Below are positions 1 to 8,645 of a stretch of DNA of 28,557 nt, piece by piece. Position 1 is the stretch's first letter; every line of letters starts with the position of its first letter. The notes below the pieces were generated by a model. It did not search any database. It was not told the DNA's origin and worked only from the letters and a program-made list of their open reading frames with translations. Location: NCBI GenBank assembly GCA_002405875.1, contig DHMR01000041.1, positions 1 to 28,557 on the forward strand, given 5' to 3'. Origin of the DNA: a bacterium UBA4637. Lineage in GTDB: Bacteria; Bacteroidota; Bacteroidia; Bacteroidales; Bacteroidaceae. The translations under genes were made by a program, and so were the position numbers.

Positions 1-683
1 ACTACCTCATCATTAGCCAATACTGTACCCAAGCCAGGGCACCAGTTTACCATCGTCTCGCCGAGGTAGGCGATGCGGTAGTTCATCAATACCTGCTGTT
101 TCTTCACGTCGTCGTAAGCCTTCCACTCTTCGGCAGTGAAGTCAAGTTGCTCGTTCTGAGCCACGTTGAGGTCGGCAGAACCCTTCTCCTCGAAGTGCTT
201 GATGAGCTTCTCGATAGGCTGCGCCTTCTGGCAAGCGTTGCAGAAGAAGGAGTTGAACATCTTCTGGAAAGCCCACTGAGTCCAATGGTAATACTTAGGA
301 TCGCAGGTGCGAACCTCGCGGTCCCAGTCGAAAGAGAAGCCGATCTTGTCGAGCTGCTCACGGTAGCGGTTGATGTTGGCAACGGTAGTTACCTCTGGGT
401 GCTGACCGGTCTGGATGGCATACTGCTCGGCAGGCAATCCATAAGCATCGTATCCCATAGGGTTCAGTACGTTGTAACCGTTCAAGCGCTTGTAGCGAGC
501 ATAGATGTCGCTGGCGATGTAGCCCAGTGGGTGACCTACGTGCAATCCAGCTCCCGATGGGTAAGGGAACATGTTGAGCACATAGTACTTCTTCTTGTTT
601 TCATCCTCAGTCACCTTGTAGGTCTTGTTCTCGACCCATTTCTGGTGCCATTTCTTCTCGATTTCTCTGAAGTTGTATTCCAT
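1..683 (-). CDS. leuS: Leucyl-tRNA synthetase, N-terminal part (cut by window edge)
   Basis: Class I aminoacyl-tRNA synthetase that charges tRNA-Leu with leucine in the cytoplasm. The reading frame is open from an ATG at 683 to the left edge, giving about 227 residues of a protein usually over 800 residues long. The N-terminus [19 protein letters not shown] is typical of bacterial LeuRS. The class I HIGH signature is present as HVGH at residues 48-51, preceded by the conserved [11 protein letters not shown], and is followed by [17 protein letters not shown], also strongly conserved in LeuRS. The KMSKS loop and the tRNA-binding end lie outside the window. It is a housekeeping gene that marks the left border of the sialic acid cluster. 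It has its own promoter at 771-801 and so is not part of the nan operon. Confidence 0.95.
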   Translation of the reverse strand, partial: MEYNFREIEKKWHQKWVENKTYKVTEDENKKKYYVLNMFPYPSGAGLHVGHPLGYIASDIYARYKRLNGYNVLNPMGYDAYGLPAEQYAIQTGQHPEVTTVANINRYREQLDKIGFSFDWDREVRTCDPKYYHWTQWAFQKMFNSFFCNACQKAQPIEKLIKHFEEKGSADLNVAQNEQLDFTAEEWKAYDDVKKQQVLMNYRIAYLGETMVNWCPGLGTVLANDEV

Positions 684-770
684 TGTTTTATCTTGTTTAT
701 TTTGTTTTCTTTTGCTGATAGAATCATGGGAAATTTTCCTTTATATAATAAGGTATTCCTATTCAAGGTG

Positions 771-801
771 CAAAATTACATTTATTTTGTCACACTACAA
801 A
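771..801 (-). promoter_or_regulatory. Bacteroidota-type promoter for leuS
   Basis: On the minus strand TTTG (801-798) is followed after 19 bases by TAATTTTG (778-771). This matches the Bacteroidota primary sigma consensus TTTG-N19-21-TAnnTTTG in both boxes and in spacing. The leuS ATG lies about 88 bases downstream, leaving an AT-rich leader of roughly 80 bases. Seen in sequence; function inferred from the consensus. Confidence 0.7.
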
Positions 802-819
802 ATAAATAAGGAGTTTTTT

Positions 820-857
820 AAAAAAGCGTTGCTCTTCCATGCTGAGAGCAACGCTTT
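820..857 (-). terminator. Rho-independent terminator ending the nan operon
   Basis: A perfect 13-bp inverted repeat (823-835 with 845-857, AAAGCGTTGCTCT and its complement) encloses a 9-base loop. Read on the minus strand the stem is followed by a run of six T. It begins 39 bases after the stop codon of the GH31 gene at 896, as expected for the end of the long minus-strand operon. It also insulates leuS from read-through. Confidence 0.85.
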
Positions 858-895
858 ATGAGAGATTTTCAATTACTTAATAGTATAATAGAAGC

Positions 896-3800
896 TTATT
901 TCTCATTCTTTACTCGCAAGAATTTATCCACCATCATTAAGTTATTGAACTTAAACGATGGCTTGCAAGCCTTCTTAGCCTTCCACTTGATGGTGAAGAG
1001 GTCGTGAGTACCTTCTACGGCAGGCTGTTCACCTATGTTGACGAAGGTAGGGTAGAGCACCTTGCTGCCATCTGAGTGGAGGCGGTCCTTGGAGATGTTC
1101 TCCATCTTGCCCATATCCTTAACGTCAATGCCTACGAACTCGAAATCGTTAGGATTGTATGGCAGGGCAAAGCTCAAGGCGTTGAGTGATACGAGGTCCT
1201 TACCCTTGATGGTAAGTGTTACAATATCGTTTACCTTGCAAATCTTCTTGTCGGCAGTGATGCTGATGCTTCCTGCTATTGGAGCCACCTGCTTGCTGCT
1301 CACACCACTCTTCAACTGGGTGGTTACCACGGAGATGTCGTATGCATCAATCAATCCATTGCCGTTGATGTCACCCTTGCTTACGTAGCCTTCGAAGTCC
1401 TTGTCGCCCTTGCGCAGACCGCAATAGTTGAGGTAAGAGGTGAAGTCGTTCTCGTCGATGCGGTTGTCGTGGTTGATGTCGCCAGGTTTCTCTATCTTGC
1501 TTCCTGGCACCTTGAATACATACATCTCGGCACCTGAGCCTTGTCCACCATTGGTTTCTTCCACGGTCATCTTGATGTATTGTGCCTCTGGTTCACCCTT
1601 GAATTGGTATTCTTTGGCAGATTCATCCTTGTTCCAGTCGAAGGTTCCGTTCTCAGTCCAGTTGATGCCATCGTTGCTCAACAGGATGCGACCCTTGTAA
1701 ATCTGTCCGTGGGTCTCACGCTCAGAGGTAGGGAGATACTGAATCTTGTCGAGTTTCACGATGCCGTGCAAGTTCATGGTCACATCGAATGGCAGTACGC
1801 CCTGCTTTTTGTAATAGTCTGTGTGCCAGTAGTTCTTCTCGTTGAAGTCGAACATTTTGGTCACTTCGAGTCCATCCCAGTCTGGGGTTGAGTTGGTGGC
1901 GGTGATGTCACGAATAGCTTCGTCGAGAGGATCCTTGATGGTACGTCCCTTGATGGTGGTCCAGTCGGAAGCCCCCTCTTTGTTCACGGCTCTCACCTGT
2001 ACGTCGTAATCGGTCTCAGGCTTCAAGTTCTCGATGGTGAACTCTGTGCTGCGGATGGTGGAGTGAACCATGCCATCTACCTTTACCTCGTAATAGTCGG
2101 CGTTAGGTTGGGCGTTCCATGTGGTAGTCAGTTCGAATGCCTTGTTCTTGCCCTCTGGTTCCTTCATGCTTACCTGTGGGGCAGAGAGTGTGCCAGTCTT
2201 GCTGAGCAGTGCGTTGCTGCAGTCCATTTGGTAACCTTCCATGCGAAGCTCGATGGCGTTGGCGGTTACATCAGTCTTAGCCACGCGAACGCATACCATC
2301 GGATTCTTGCGAATATCTACCTTCTCGAAGTCGCTGCCCTTGGTGGCAAAGCGATTCAACTGTGGAGCCTTGTCGTAGAACCATGCGTTCTCTGTGCTCT
2401 GGAGAGCTTCGAGAGAATTGACTTCGGTCAGCTTCACAGTCTTGCCTCCTATCTTGGCGGTCAACTTCTTTGGAGCTTGGCTTACATTGATGTGAAGTTC
2501 GGTGGATTGATTCTTTTCCTGTCCATTGAAGCTACCTTGTGTCTTGTCGATAGTGATGGTTAGACGATCCTTGACAAGCGATGTGTGGATATGTGTCGTG
2601 GCATTCTCACCTTGGCGGTAAAGCTCCGTCTTGCCATCGTCATCGTAGAGATTGTAATCCGTCTCTCCGTAAGGATATAGTTCGAAGATACGGTTGGTCT
2701 TGTCTATCTGTGCGACATTGTTGTTAGGGTTCACCATAGGGATGATGGCACCTCTTTTCACGAATACAGGCAGTTTCCAATAAGGCGCATCAAACTCGTT
2801 GATGATTCTGCCTCCCTGATATACGTTTCCGTTGAAGTAATCCACCCATTCGCCCTCTGGCAGATAGATGCCGTTGCGAATGTCGTTGCCCTGTTTGTCC
2901 ATCTTGGTCTCCTGATAGATAGGAGCTACGAGGAAGTATGGACCACACATAAACTGATACTGTGTAGCCTTGCCCAACGTATAGTCGTTCGGGTAGTCCA
3001 GGAACATGGCTCGCATCAGAGGCTTTCCTGTCACGGCTTCATGTGCAGCCGTATAGATGTATGGCATCAACTGCGACTTGAGCTTAAGGTAAGTTCTGTT
3101 GACGGATGCGGAAGGCTCTCCCAGAATAAAAGGATACTTAGGGTTGTCGCCCCAGCCATCCATGTTGAGTCCCATGGCGGTGAACGTCTTCCATTCGAAC
3201 TCACGCATGTTCATGATAGGGTTCTTTCCACCAAAGATTCCGTCGAGGTCGGATGTGATATTGGAGAGACCCGACAGACCGGCTCCGATGAATGTAGGGA
3301 TATGGAAGCGGATGTATTCCCAGTCGCCGCCCGTCTGGTCGCCCGACCAGATGGAGGCATATCGTTGTGTGCCAGCCCATCCATCGAGAGAGATGATGAA
3401 AGGACGAGCATTGTTGCCATAGTAAGGCATGATTTGTGCCACATCGCTCACACCGTTCAGTCCGAAGGAATAGCCGTCGCCTACCCATGCCACGTCGGTC
3501 TTGAGTACCCTTACGCCTGCTGTTCCTACCTCTTTCACGATGTCTCGCTGCAAGAGAGGTTCGATGCTATCCACTGGGTGGAGGTCAGACTGTGTCCAAA
3601 GTCCGATTTCCACGCCGTGTTTGCGGGCATAGTCGCCAAACTCTTTCAGGTTTTGGATGTTGCCATCGAGGGTTTTCTCTTGACCATATCCTGCTCCGTA
3701 ACCATCGTTAGGCAGGAACCATCCCAACGGCATGTCGTTGCGCACATAGCGGTCAACAGCGGCACGTGCGGAGAACTGATAGTTGTTCTTCTCACCATTG

Positions 3801-4774
3801 AGCGATTCCTTGATACCTGTCTTGTCGCTAGCGCTCTCTCGGTAAGTCTTGCCATCCTCGAAGGTCATGGTTCTGCCTTTGTCTGCCTCTTTCCAGTAGT
3901 CACGGTTGTAGGCATTGAGGTGTCCCTCGTAGAAGCCAAACTTAGGCAGCAACACAGGATAGCCTGTAAGCTGATAGTATTCGTCGAGCAAGTCGGTTGG
4001 CTTTTCACCCACCATGAAGAACACGTCTAGGTTCTTCGATTCATGCGATAGTTGCACACTTCCTTTTTGGGTAGAACCAAAGTCGTAGAGACCTGGCTTG
4101 AAGGTGTACCACATGAAACCGTAGCCCGCCGTTGACCAATAGAAAGGAGCAGGAGAGGCCACGCCGCCATCCACCCAGTTGTTGGTGTTGACAATCTCTA
4201 TTTTTTCTCCCTTATGAGAGAAACGTCCGTTTTGTACACCGCCTCCGAAGAAATATTCATCAGGCTGTTCCTGCAGGTTCAGCGTCACTTTCTCTGGTGT
4301 GAATTGAGAAGGAGCATTCTGTGTTACCACCGTTTTTCCATTCTCTACATTTTCTATCTTGAACAATCCTGTAGTCTTGTCGAAGATGATTTTTGCCTTT
4401 GCAGTGGCAAGGATGATTTCTCCATCTTGGTCTTTCACCTTCAGGTCATCCACCTTCGTGCGAGGATTGTCTACGAGAATGCGAGCCGCAGGCTTAGCCT
4501 CTGGGTCTCTCATCACGCCATCGTTATGGTCTTCAAAAATGCGGAAGATATTCTCGCCATAGAAATCCACTGCCACCCTGCGCTGGTTGGCGAAGACGAG
4601 TTCTACGGTCGTAGCGTTTATGCGAATAATCTGCACCTCGTTTGCTTGTGCGGTTTGTGTCGCGACAGCAGGAGAAGTCGCTGCTGTTGCAGTCATCACA
4701 TTGGCAGCTAATGGCAGGGCTATTGCGACTGCCAAGGCATTGCCAACTGATATTTTCTTGTAGATGTTACTCAT
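896..4774 (-). CDS. Secreted multidomain GH31 glycosidase (candidate alpha-N-acetylgalactosaminidase) with FN3, F5/8C, dockerin and cohesin-like modules
   Basis: A 1292-residue secreted glycoside hydrolase. A signal peptide covers about residues 1-32. A GH31 N-terminal beta-sandwich spans about 45-270 and the catalytic barrel about 275-590. The nucleophile candidate is D427 (VLKTDVAW) and the acid/base candidate D479 (WSGDQ); both match GH31 positions. C-terminal beta domains run to about 780. They are followed by a fibronectin III domain (about 866-947), an F5/8 type C/CBM32-like domain (about 950-1090), a type I dockerin with two Ca-binding loops (DINHDNRID 1099-1107 and DINGNGLID 1135-1143), and a cohesin-like beta domain (about 1165-1290). 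GH31 enzymes act on alpha-linked sugars. The KTDVAWVG and WEYIRFHIP stretches, the FN3/F5-8C tail and the nan context suggest the GH31 group acting on alpha-GalNAc of mucin and A antigen, but alpha-glucosidase or alpha-galactosidase activity is not excluded. It is the last gene of the operon, 17 bases after the protease gene. Confidence 0.85.
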   Translation of the reverse strand: MSNIYKKISVGNALAVAIALPLAANVMTATAATSPAVATQTAQANEVQIIRINATTVELVFANQRRVAVDFYGENIFRIFEDHNDGVMRDPEAKPAARILVDNPRTKVDDLKVKDQDGEIILATAKAKIIFDKTTGLFKIENVENGKTVVTQNAPSQFTPEKVTLNLQEQPDEYFFGGGVQNGRFSHKGEKIEIVNTNNWVDGGVASPAPFYWSTAGYGFMWYTFKPGLYDFGSTQKGSVQLSHESKNLDVFFMVGEKPTDLLDEYYQLTGYPVLLPKFGFYEGHLNAYNRDYWKEADKGRTMTFEDGKTYRESASDKTGIKESLNGEKNNYQFSARAAVDRYVRNDMPLGWFLPNDGYGAGYGQEKTLDGNIQNLKEFGDYARKHGVEIGLWTQSDLHPVDSIEPLLQRDIVKEVGTAGVRVLKTDVAWVGDGYSFGLNGVSDVAQIMPYYGNNARPFIISLDGWAGTQRYASIWSGDQTGGDWEYIRFHIPTFIGAGLSGLSNITSDLDGIFGGKNPIMNMREFEWKTFTAMGLNMDGWGDNPKYPFILGEPSASVNRTYLKLKSQLMPYIYTAAHEAVTGKPLMRAMFLDYPNDYTLGKATQYQFMCGPYFLVAPIYQETKMDKQGNDIRNGIYLPEGEWVDYFNGNVYQGGRIINEFDAPYWKLPVFVKRGAIIPMVNPNNNVAQIDKTNRIFELYPYGETDYNLYDDDGKTELYRQGENATTHIHTSLVKDRLTITIDKTQGSFNGQEKNQSTELHINVSQAPKKLTAKIGGKTVKLTEVNSLEALQSTENAWFYDKAPQLNRFATKGSDFEKVDIRKNPMVCVRVAKTDVTANAIELRMEGYQMDCSNALLSKTGTLSAPQVSMKEPEGKNKAFELTTTWNAQPNADYYEVKVDGMVHSTIRSTEFTIENLKPETDYDVQVRAVNKEGASDWTTIKGRTIKDPLDEAIRDITATNSTPDWDGLEVTKMFDFNEKNYWHTDYYKKQGVLPFDVTMNLHGIVKLDKIQYLPTSERETHGQIYKGRILLSNDGINWTENGTFDWNKDESAKEYQFKGEPEAQYIKMTVEETNGGQGSGAEMYVFKVPGSKIEKPGDINHDNRIDENDFTSYLNYCGLRKGDKDFEGYVSKGDINGNGLIDAYDISVVTTQLKSGVSSKQVAPIAGSISITADKKICKVNDIVTLTIKGKDLVSLNALSFALPYNPNDFEFVGIDVKDMGKMENISKDRLHSDGSKVLYPTFVNIGEQPAVEGTHDLFTIKWKAKKACKPSFKFNNLMMVDKFLRVKNEK

Positions 4775-4791
4775 AATTGATATCTATTTGA

Positions 4792-6309
4792 TTAGTAAAC
4801 AACCTTTTGGGTATGACCATCACTATAGCGAATGATGTTGATGCCCTTTTGTGGTTGGGTTAGACGGATACCATCAATGGTATAATAGCTATCAATCTTA
4901 TGGTCGGCATCATTGCTGATGTTCTGTATGCCAGTTGATGAACCATCGGGAACAAATGATAGAGACATGGTGCCGTCCTTTCTGTTTCTCTTGATGTTCT
5001 TGACAGCTACATGCAAGTATTTTGTACCATCGGCATTCTCGTTGTAAAGAGTGGCTGCCGGGGTTGAGGTCTTGGAGAACTCCTTGGTTGTGGCACCATT
5101 GTAAAGTGGTGCTCCGCTGAGATCGGCTTTTCCGTCAGCAGGTACCAAGGCATAGCGGGCATGGTCGTTCAGCTTGGTAACCCATTTACCGTTTTCATAC
5201 GCATAGTAGTAGCCGTAGCTATTTGGCATATTGTAGTACCATATATCTTCATCATAGTCGATGTGGGTAATCATCAGTCCCTCGCATAGCATGGCTGCGT
5301 CCGATTTGCTTTTGCGACGGTATTCAATGACATAGAACTCATTTTCGTTTCCTTTGTTTTTGATGATGTAAGCATCACCGCCCTCACTGACGGCCGTTAT
5401 TCCTGATATATCTACTTGCTTGTCGATATTGGTCATGTCTTTGAGTTCTGTCCATCCACATTGTGCCTTTTCCCATGCGCTATAACCTATTGGCTGATAT
5501 TCGTCGCCATTGTAGAGTCCATAGTCCATGAGGTCGTAATACCCCATACCTGTATAGTCGCCATAAACATCAGGAAATCCCATGCAGTGGGAGAACTCAT
5601 GGCAGAAAGAACCGATGCCACTTACTCGGCTGTTGTTATATAGTTCGCAACTGCAGGCATATTGATCTACATAAATGTCATTGCCAACGTCCATGCCTTC
5701 TTCGTTATTGTAATCGTCCCATGACAAGTAAGACATGTATGGATTGATGGCAGTTTTGTCTATACCATTGCCCGAAAATAGGATAAATACTTCCTCCACA
5801 TAACCGTCACCGTCCCAGTCGTATTGTGAGAAGTCAACGTTTTGCTCTTTTGCCCAATTGCAGGCTTCTACAAGCATTTCGTGTCCTTTAGCCTCGTTGT
5901 TCTGACTGTAATATGCGCGATTTTGTTTCAGTTTGCACACTCCTAACACATCAAATGATAAGTCAAACTGGTTATTGCTTTGCGTGAGAAAGTAGTCACG
6001 TACACTACCTTTGAAGTCTCTTTCGCTAAAGTTGGGTTCGTTGCATACTTTCTTAAAGAAATCAACCGTGTTTTCCTTTTGGAATGGTACATCAGCGTAT
6101 TCTGCAAGGATGACGAGCGCTTTTTTCTTTCCGGTGTATATGCTACTCTCTCCTTCTGCTGCTCTCGTAGCGTTACGGTGACGGATTTTTGCCAAGCGTT
6201 GAGCTACATAAGCCTTTTGCAGCGCAGAGTTGTGAACTTTACTGATAGTTTGAGCATTTACAGTTAGTCCCATGAGGAACGCAATGCAAAGGAATAAAAA
6301 TTTCTTCAT
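4792..6309 (-). CDS. Secreted M6-family-like zinc metalloprotease
   Basis: A 505-residue protein of the immune inhibitor A (M6) type. The signal peptide is MKKFLFLCIAFLMGLTVNAQ. The zinc site HEFSH at residues 237-241 is followed by C-M-G-F-P-D, giving the HExxHxxGxxD metzincin-like pattern with H237, E238, H241 and D247. A DWDGDGY stretch near 164-170 looks like a calcium loop. The last ~30 residues (YYTIDGIRL...GINIIRYSDG...KVVY) resemble the short C-terminal tails common on secreted Prevotella proteins and may be a surface-sorting signal; this is inference. Family members cut extracellular host or microbial proteins. It lies between nanM (5-base gap) and the GH31 gene (17-base gap), so it is probably induced together with sialic acid use and could act on mucin or glycoprotein peptide cores. 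The substrate cannot be read from sequence. Confidence 0.85.
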   Translation of the reverse strand: MKKFLFLCIAFLMGLTVNAQTISKVHNSALQKAYVAQRLAKIRHRNATRAAEGESSIYTGKKKALVILAEYADVPFQKENTVDFFKKVCNEPNFSERDFKGSVRDYFLTQSNNQFDLSFDVLGVCKLKQNRAYYSQNNEAKGHEMLVEACNWAKEQNVDFSQYDWDGDGYVEEVFILFSGNGIDKTAINPYMSYLSWDDYNNEEGMDVGNDIYVDQYACSCELYNNSRVSGIGSFCHEFSHCMGFPDVYGDYTGMGYYDLMDYGLYNGDEYQPIGYSAWEKAQCGWTELKDMTNIDKQVDISGITAVSEGGDAYIIKNKGNENEFYVIEYRRKSKSDAAMLCEGLMITHIDYDEDIWYYNMPNSYGYYYAYENGKWVTKLNDHARYALVPADGKADLSGAPLYNGATTKEFSKTSTPAATLYNENADGTKYLHVAVKNIKRNRKDGTMSLSFVPDGSSTGIQNISNDADHKIDSYYTIDGIRLTQPQKGINIIRYSDGHTQKVVY

Positions 6310-6314
6310 AATCT

Positions 6315-7373
6315 TTAGTATTTAAAATAAATGATTTCTGCGGTTCTGACACTAGGTTTCAACTCTCCGCCAATATAATAGAAGGCATGGTCGTGAGAGA
6401 TGACTTGGGCACCAGCCCTTGCAAAGGCAGGGTGGGAGATTGGTTGTGAGTCCCATATACCCTTGGCTACGTCAAAGCGTAAGAGACAAGGATTGAAGTG
6501 ATACCATTCTACAGGATGTTTCAGATAATTTTCTTTTTCTGTGAGCTGGTAACGACCACTGATGGCATCAAGGAAGATTTCCTTGTTGACACCCCCCAGG
6601 CAGAATATCTCGGGATTTCCATCCACCATAGCTGGAGTGGCAGTTGCTCCTGTCAGCGTCAATGGCGTTCCATCGGCATTACATGGAGCTGGCAGAATAG
6701 TCCAATTCTTGGAGGATATATCGAAACGATAGCCTTCGGTTGGCACCGTGCTCTGCAATCCATTGGCATAGAAACCACCCCAGATGTAGAGTCCTCCGTC
6801 TATGGCTGTACAAACTGGTTGTACTCTTGGGTCGCCAGGAACTAGGGCGATTTGCTGCCAAGGTTGGTTCGGTAGCATTTGCCATAAGGTGCCTGATGGT
6901 TTGCCGTCTTGATTTCCACCAAATACATAGAGGGTGTCGTTGGAGGTGGTTACGGCCATGTTGTCGGCTGTGACAGGAAGGTCGGGTAGCTGGTGGACTT
7001 CTGCCTTCCCTTCCTTGTTGATATGGATGCTCAATACACTTTTCAGGCTATGCTCCGTGTTGTTGCCCCCGATGAAGACCAGGCTGTCTCCTTTTGCCAC
7101 GACTCCGCCATAGGCGGCAGGTTCTGGCAATTCGCCGATCAACTTCCAGTCCAACTTCTTGTCAGAAACCTTGGCGGCATAGATGCCCGCATAGTATTTC
7201 TTCTTTCCTGGTTCAGGGAAGTTACATCCTCCAGCCATGATCAGGTGGTCGTCGATGACACCTGCATAACAGGCGGAAACACCAAGACCATAGCCAGCCT
7301 CCGTGGTAGGGAAGCCGGCTATGGTCTTGACTTGTAAGGATAATACGGTTAAAATACTTGGTAAAATAGTCAT
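6315..7373 (-). CDS. nanM: Kelch-type N-acetylneuraminate mutarotase/epimerase
   Basis: A 352-residue six-bladed kelch-type beta-propeller of the YjhT/NanM cyclically permuted mutarotase family. Successive blades show the hydrophobic-GG signature: LIMAGG (about 44-49), LVFIGG, LYVFGG, LYIWGG, EIFCLGG and FYYIGG. Family enzymes equilibrate the alpha anomer of sialic acid released by sialidase with the beta anomer, which speeds uptake; E. coli NanM is periplasmic. The N-terminus (MTILPSILTVLSLQVKTIAG) is mildly hydrophobic but lacks a clear cleavage site, so export is uncertain. It lies 27 bases after nanH and 5 bases before the protease gene, in the same operon. Tannerella forsythia also carries a nanM-like gene in its nan cluster (from memory). 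Confidence 0.85.
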   Translation of the reverse strand: MTILPSILTVLSLQVKTIAGFPTTEAGYGLGVSACYAGVIDDHLIMAGGCNFPEPGKKKYYAGIYAAKVSDKKLDWKLIGELPEPAAYGGVVAKGDSLVFIGGNNTEHSLKSVLSIHINKEGKAEVHQLPDLPVTADNMAVTTSNDTLYVFGGNQDGKPSGTLWQMLPNQPWQQIALVPGDPRVQPVCTAIDGGLYIWGGFYANGLQSTVPTEGYRFDISSKNWTILPAPCNADGTPLTLTGATATPAMVDGNPEIFCLGGVNKEIFLDAISGRYQLTEKENYLKHPVEWYHFNPCLLRFDVAKGIWDSQPISHPAFARAGAQVISHDHAFYYIGGELKPSVRTAEIIYFKY

Positions 7374-7400
7374 ATTTACTCGTATGGATAGTTTGTTACT

Positions 7401-8627
7401 TTACTTGTATTGGTGGGCGGTGATTTCACTCAACGTCAGCTTGTCAAACACGATGTCGTAATGATCGGTCAGGAAGTTCTCCTCCATCAAGAAGAGGATG
7501 TCTCCCTTGCGGTCTTGTATCATGGTAGAATAAGCCGATTCGGTGTTGCTCACTTGGTAAGAGCCTTGCCAGTTGGTTGCGATGGCTTGTGGAGAGGCAT
7601 AGTCGGATGGGGTCTTCAATTCCTTGTAGAAGATGGCCACGTTGGAACGGCCGGGTCCTAAAGGAACACTCTGCAAGAGCAGATAGGTCTTCTTGCCGTC
7701 TTTCTTTGCCTTTGCCAATACAAGCTCTCCGTTGCAGGCGTTGCTGCTTGCGGCGATTCCCTTGTCTTCGGCAGAAGAATAAACGACCTCGCCCCATGTG
7801 CCTGTTGCCGTCTTCGTGTTGTCGTAGCTGTAGATGTTGAAATATCTTCCACCACCCACACGGCTACTCAAGAGGACATTGCCGTTAGGAAGCTCTTCCA
7901 CCTTGGCCTCATCGCCCTTAGGGGCGGCAGCGGCTGCGTTCGACTGGGCACCTAACACGCCCCATGTTTTGCCGAAGTCATCACTATAGAGTACACGGTT
8001 GCCTTGCTTCGTGGCAAGTACCGAATAGATGCGATAGTGGCTATCTACCTTGATGCGACTGCTCTGTACGATTCTACCACTGGTGAAGAATGCTCCAGTC
8101 ACCTCAGGCATCAGGTTGTAGATTTGTCGGGTAACTTCTTCACCTTGCCAGGTCTTGCCCTCGTCCTTGCTGAAGTACCTGCCCATCATGATCGGTTTGT
8201 CACGGTTGGAATCCCAGTAGCTGATGCCACCCGAGGCACACATCACCAGGATTTCACCGGATTGGCGGTCAACAACAACAGCAGCGTCACCATGTCCACA
8301 ATGGAAGTCCGTATCGACGTGTCCGCCGCCTTGCGCCACCATCTGTTCATGGGGAGTCCAGGTCTTTCCACCGTCCTTGCTTGTTTTCATGACAATGTCG
8401 AGATGGTTTCCCCAACCGATGTCGGCGCCATCGTAGCGATGGTCGGTGAAGGCAATCAACTTGCCCGACTTGCACTCCACGATGGCTGGGATGCGGTATT
8501 GCGCCGAGTCTTTGCTGAAAAGCACATCTGATGCCAAGATAGGGGCTGTGACCAAGAGACCTGTGGCAATCGCAATCACACGAGCATAGCCTCGTAAGGC
8601 CGTCTGAATCTTATGATAGGTTTTCAT
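7401..8627 (-). CDS. nanH: Sialidase (neuraminidase), GH33
   Basis: A 408-residue exo-alpha-sialidase that releases terminal sialic acid from host glycans. The arginine-triad motif YRIP is at 44-47 (R45). Three Asp boxes fit S-x-D-x-G-x-T-W: SKDGGKTW at 83-90, SKDEGKTW at 153-160 and SDDFGKTW at 215-222. Acidic residues after YRIP (D62, D69) are acid/base candidates, and Y366 in NTESAYSTM fits the nucleophilic tyrosine. The N-terminus is a signal peptide with a long polar start and a hydrophobic core at about 16-32 (ending PILAS). At 408 residues it is shorter than Bacteroides sialidases of about 540 residues that carry an extra N-terminal lectin-like domain; the catalytic propeller starts almost directly after the signal. 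It lies 18 bases after the epimerase gene in the nan operon. Confidence 0.95.
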   Translation of the reverse strand: MKTYHKIQTALRGYARVIAIATGLLVTAPILASDVLFSKDSAQYRIPAIVECKSGKLIAFTDHRYDGADIGWGNHLDIVMKTSKDGGKTWTPHEQMVAQGGGHVDTDFHCGHGDAAVVVDRQSGEILVMCASGGISYWDSNRDKPIMMGRYFSKDEGKTWQGEEVTRQIYNLMPEVTGAFFTSGRIVQSSRIKVDSHYRIYSVLATKQGNRVLYSDDFGKTWGVLGAQSNAAAAAPKGDEAKVEELPNGNVLLSSRVGGGRYFNIYSYDNTKTATGTWGEVVYSSAEDKGIAASSNACNGELVLAKAKKDGKKTYLLLQSVPLGPGRSNVAIFYKELKTPSDYASPQAIATNWQGSYQVSNTESAYSTMIQDRKGDILFLMEENFLTDHYDIVFDKLTLSEITAHQYK

Positions 8628-8645
8628 GAATCAAATCTTCTTGAT

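Noticed and set aside
147..809. Plus-strand open frame (220 codons) across the leuS start
   Set aside because: It is antisense to leuS, which has the HVGH motif and a good promoter, and it runs on into the intergenic region without any protein-like feature.
3041..4030. Long plus-strand open frame (329 codons) opposite the GH31 gene
   Set aside because: It lies antisense to a clear catalytic domain, its translation is rich in Val, Leu, Cys and His with no recognisable motif, and it follows the complementary codon pattern of the real gene.
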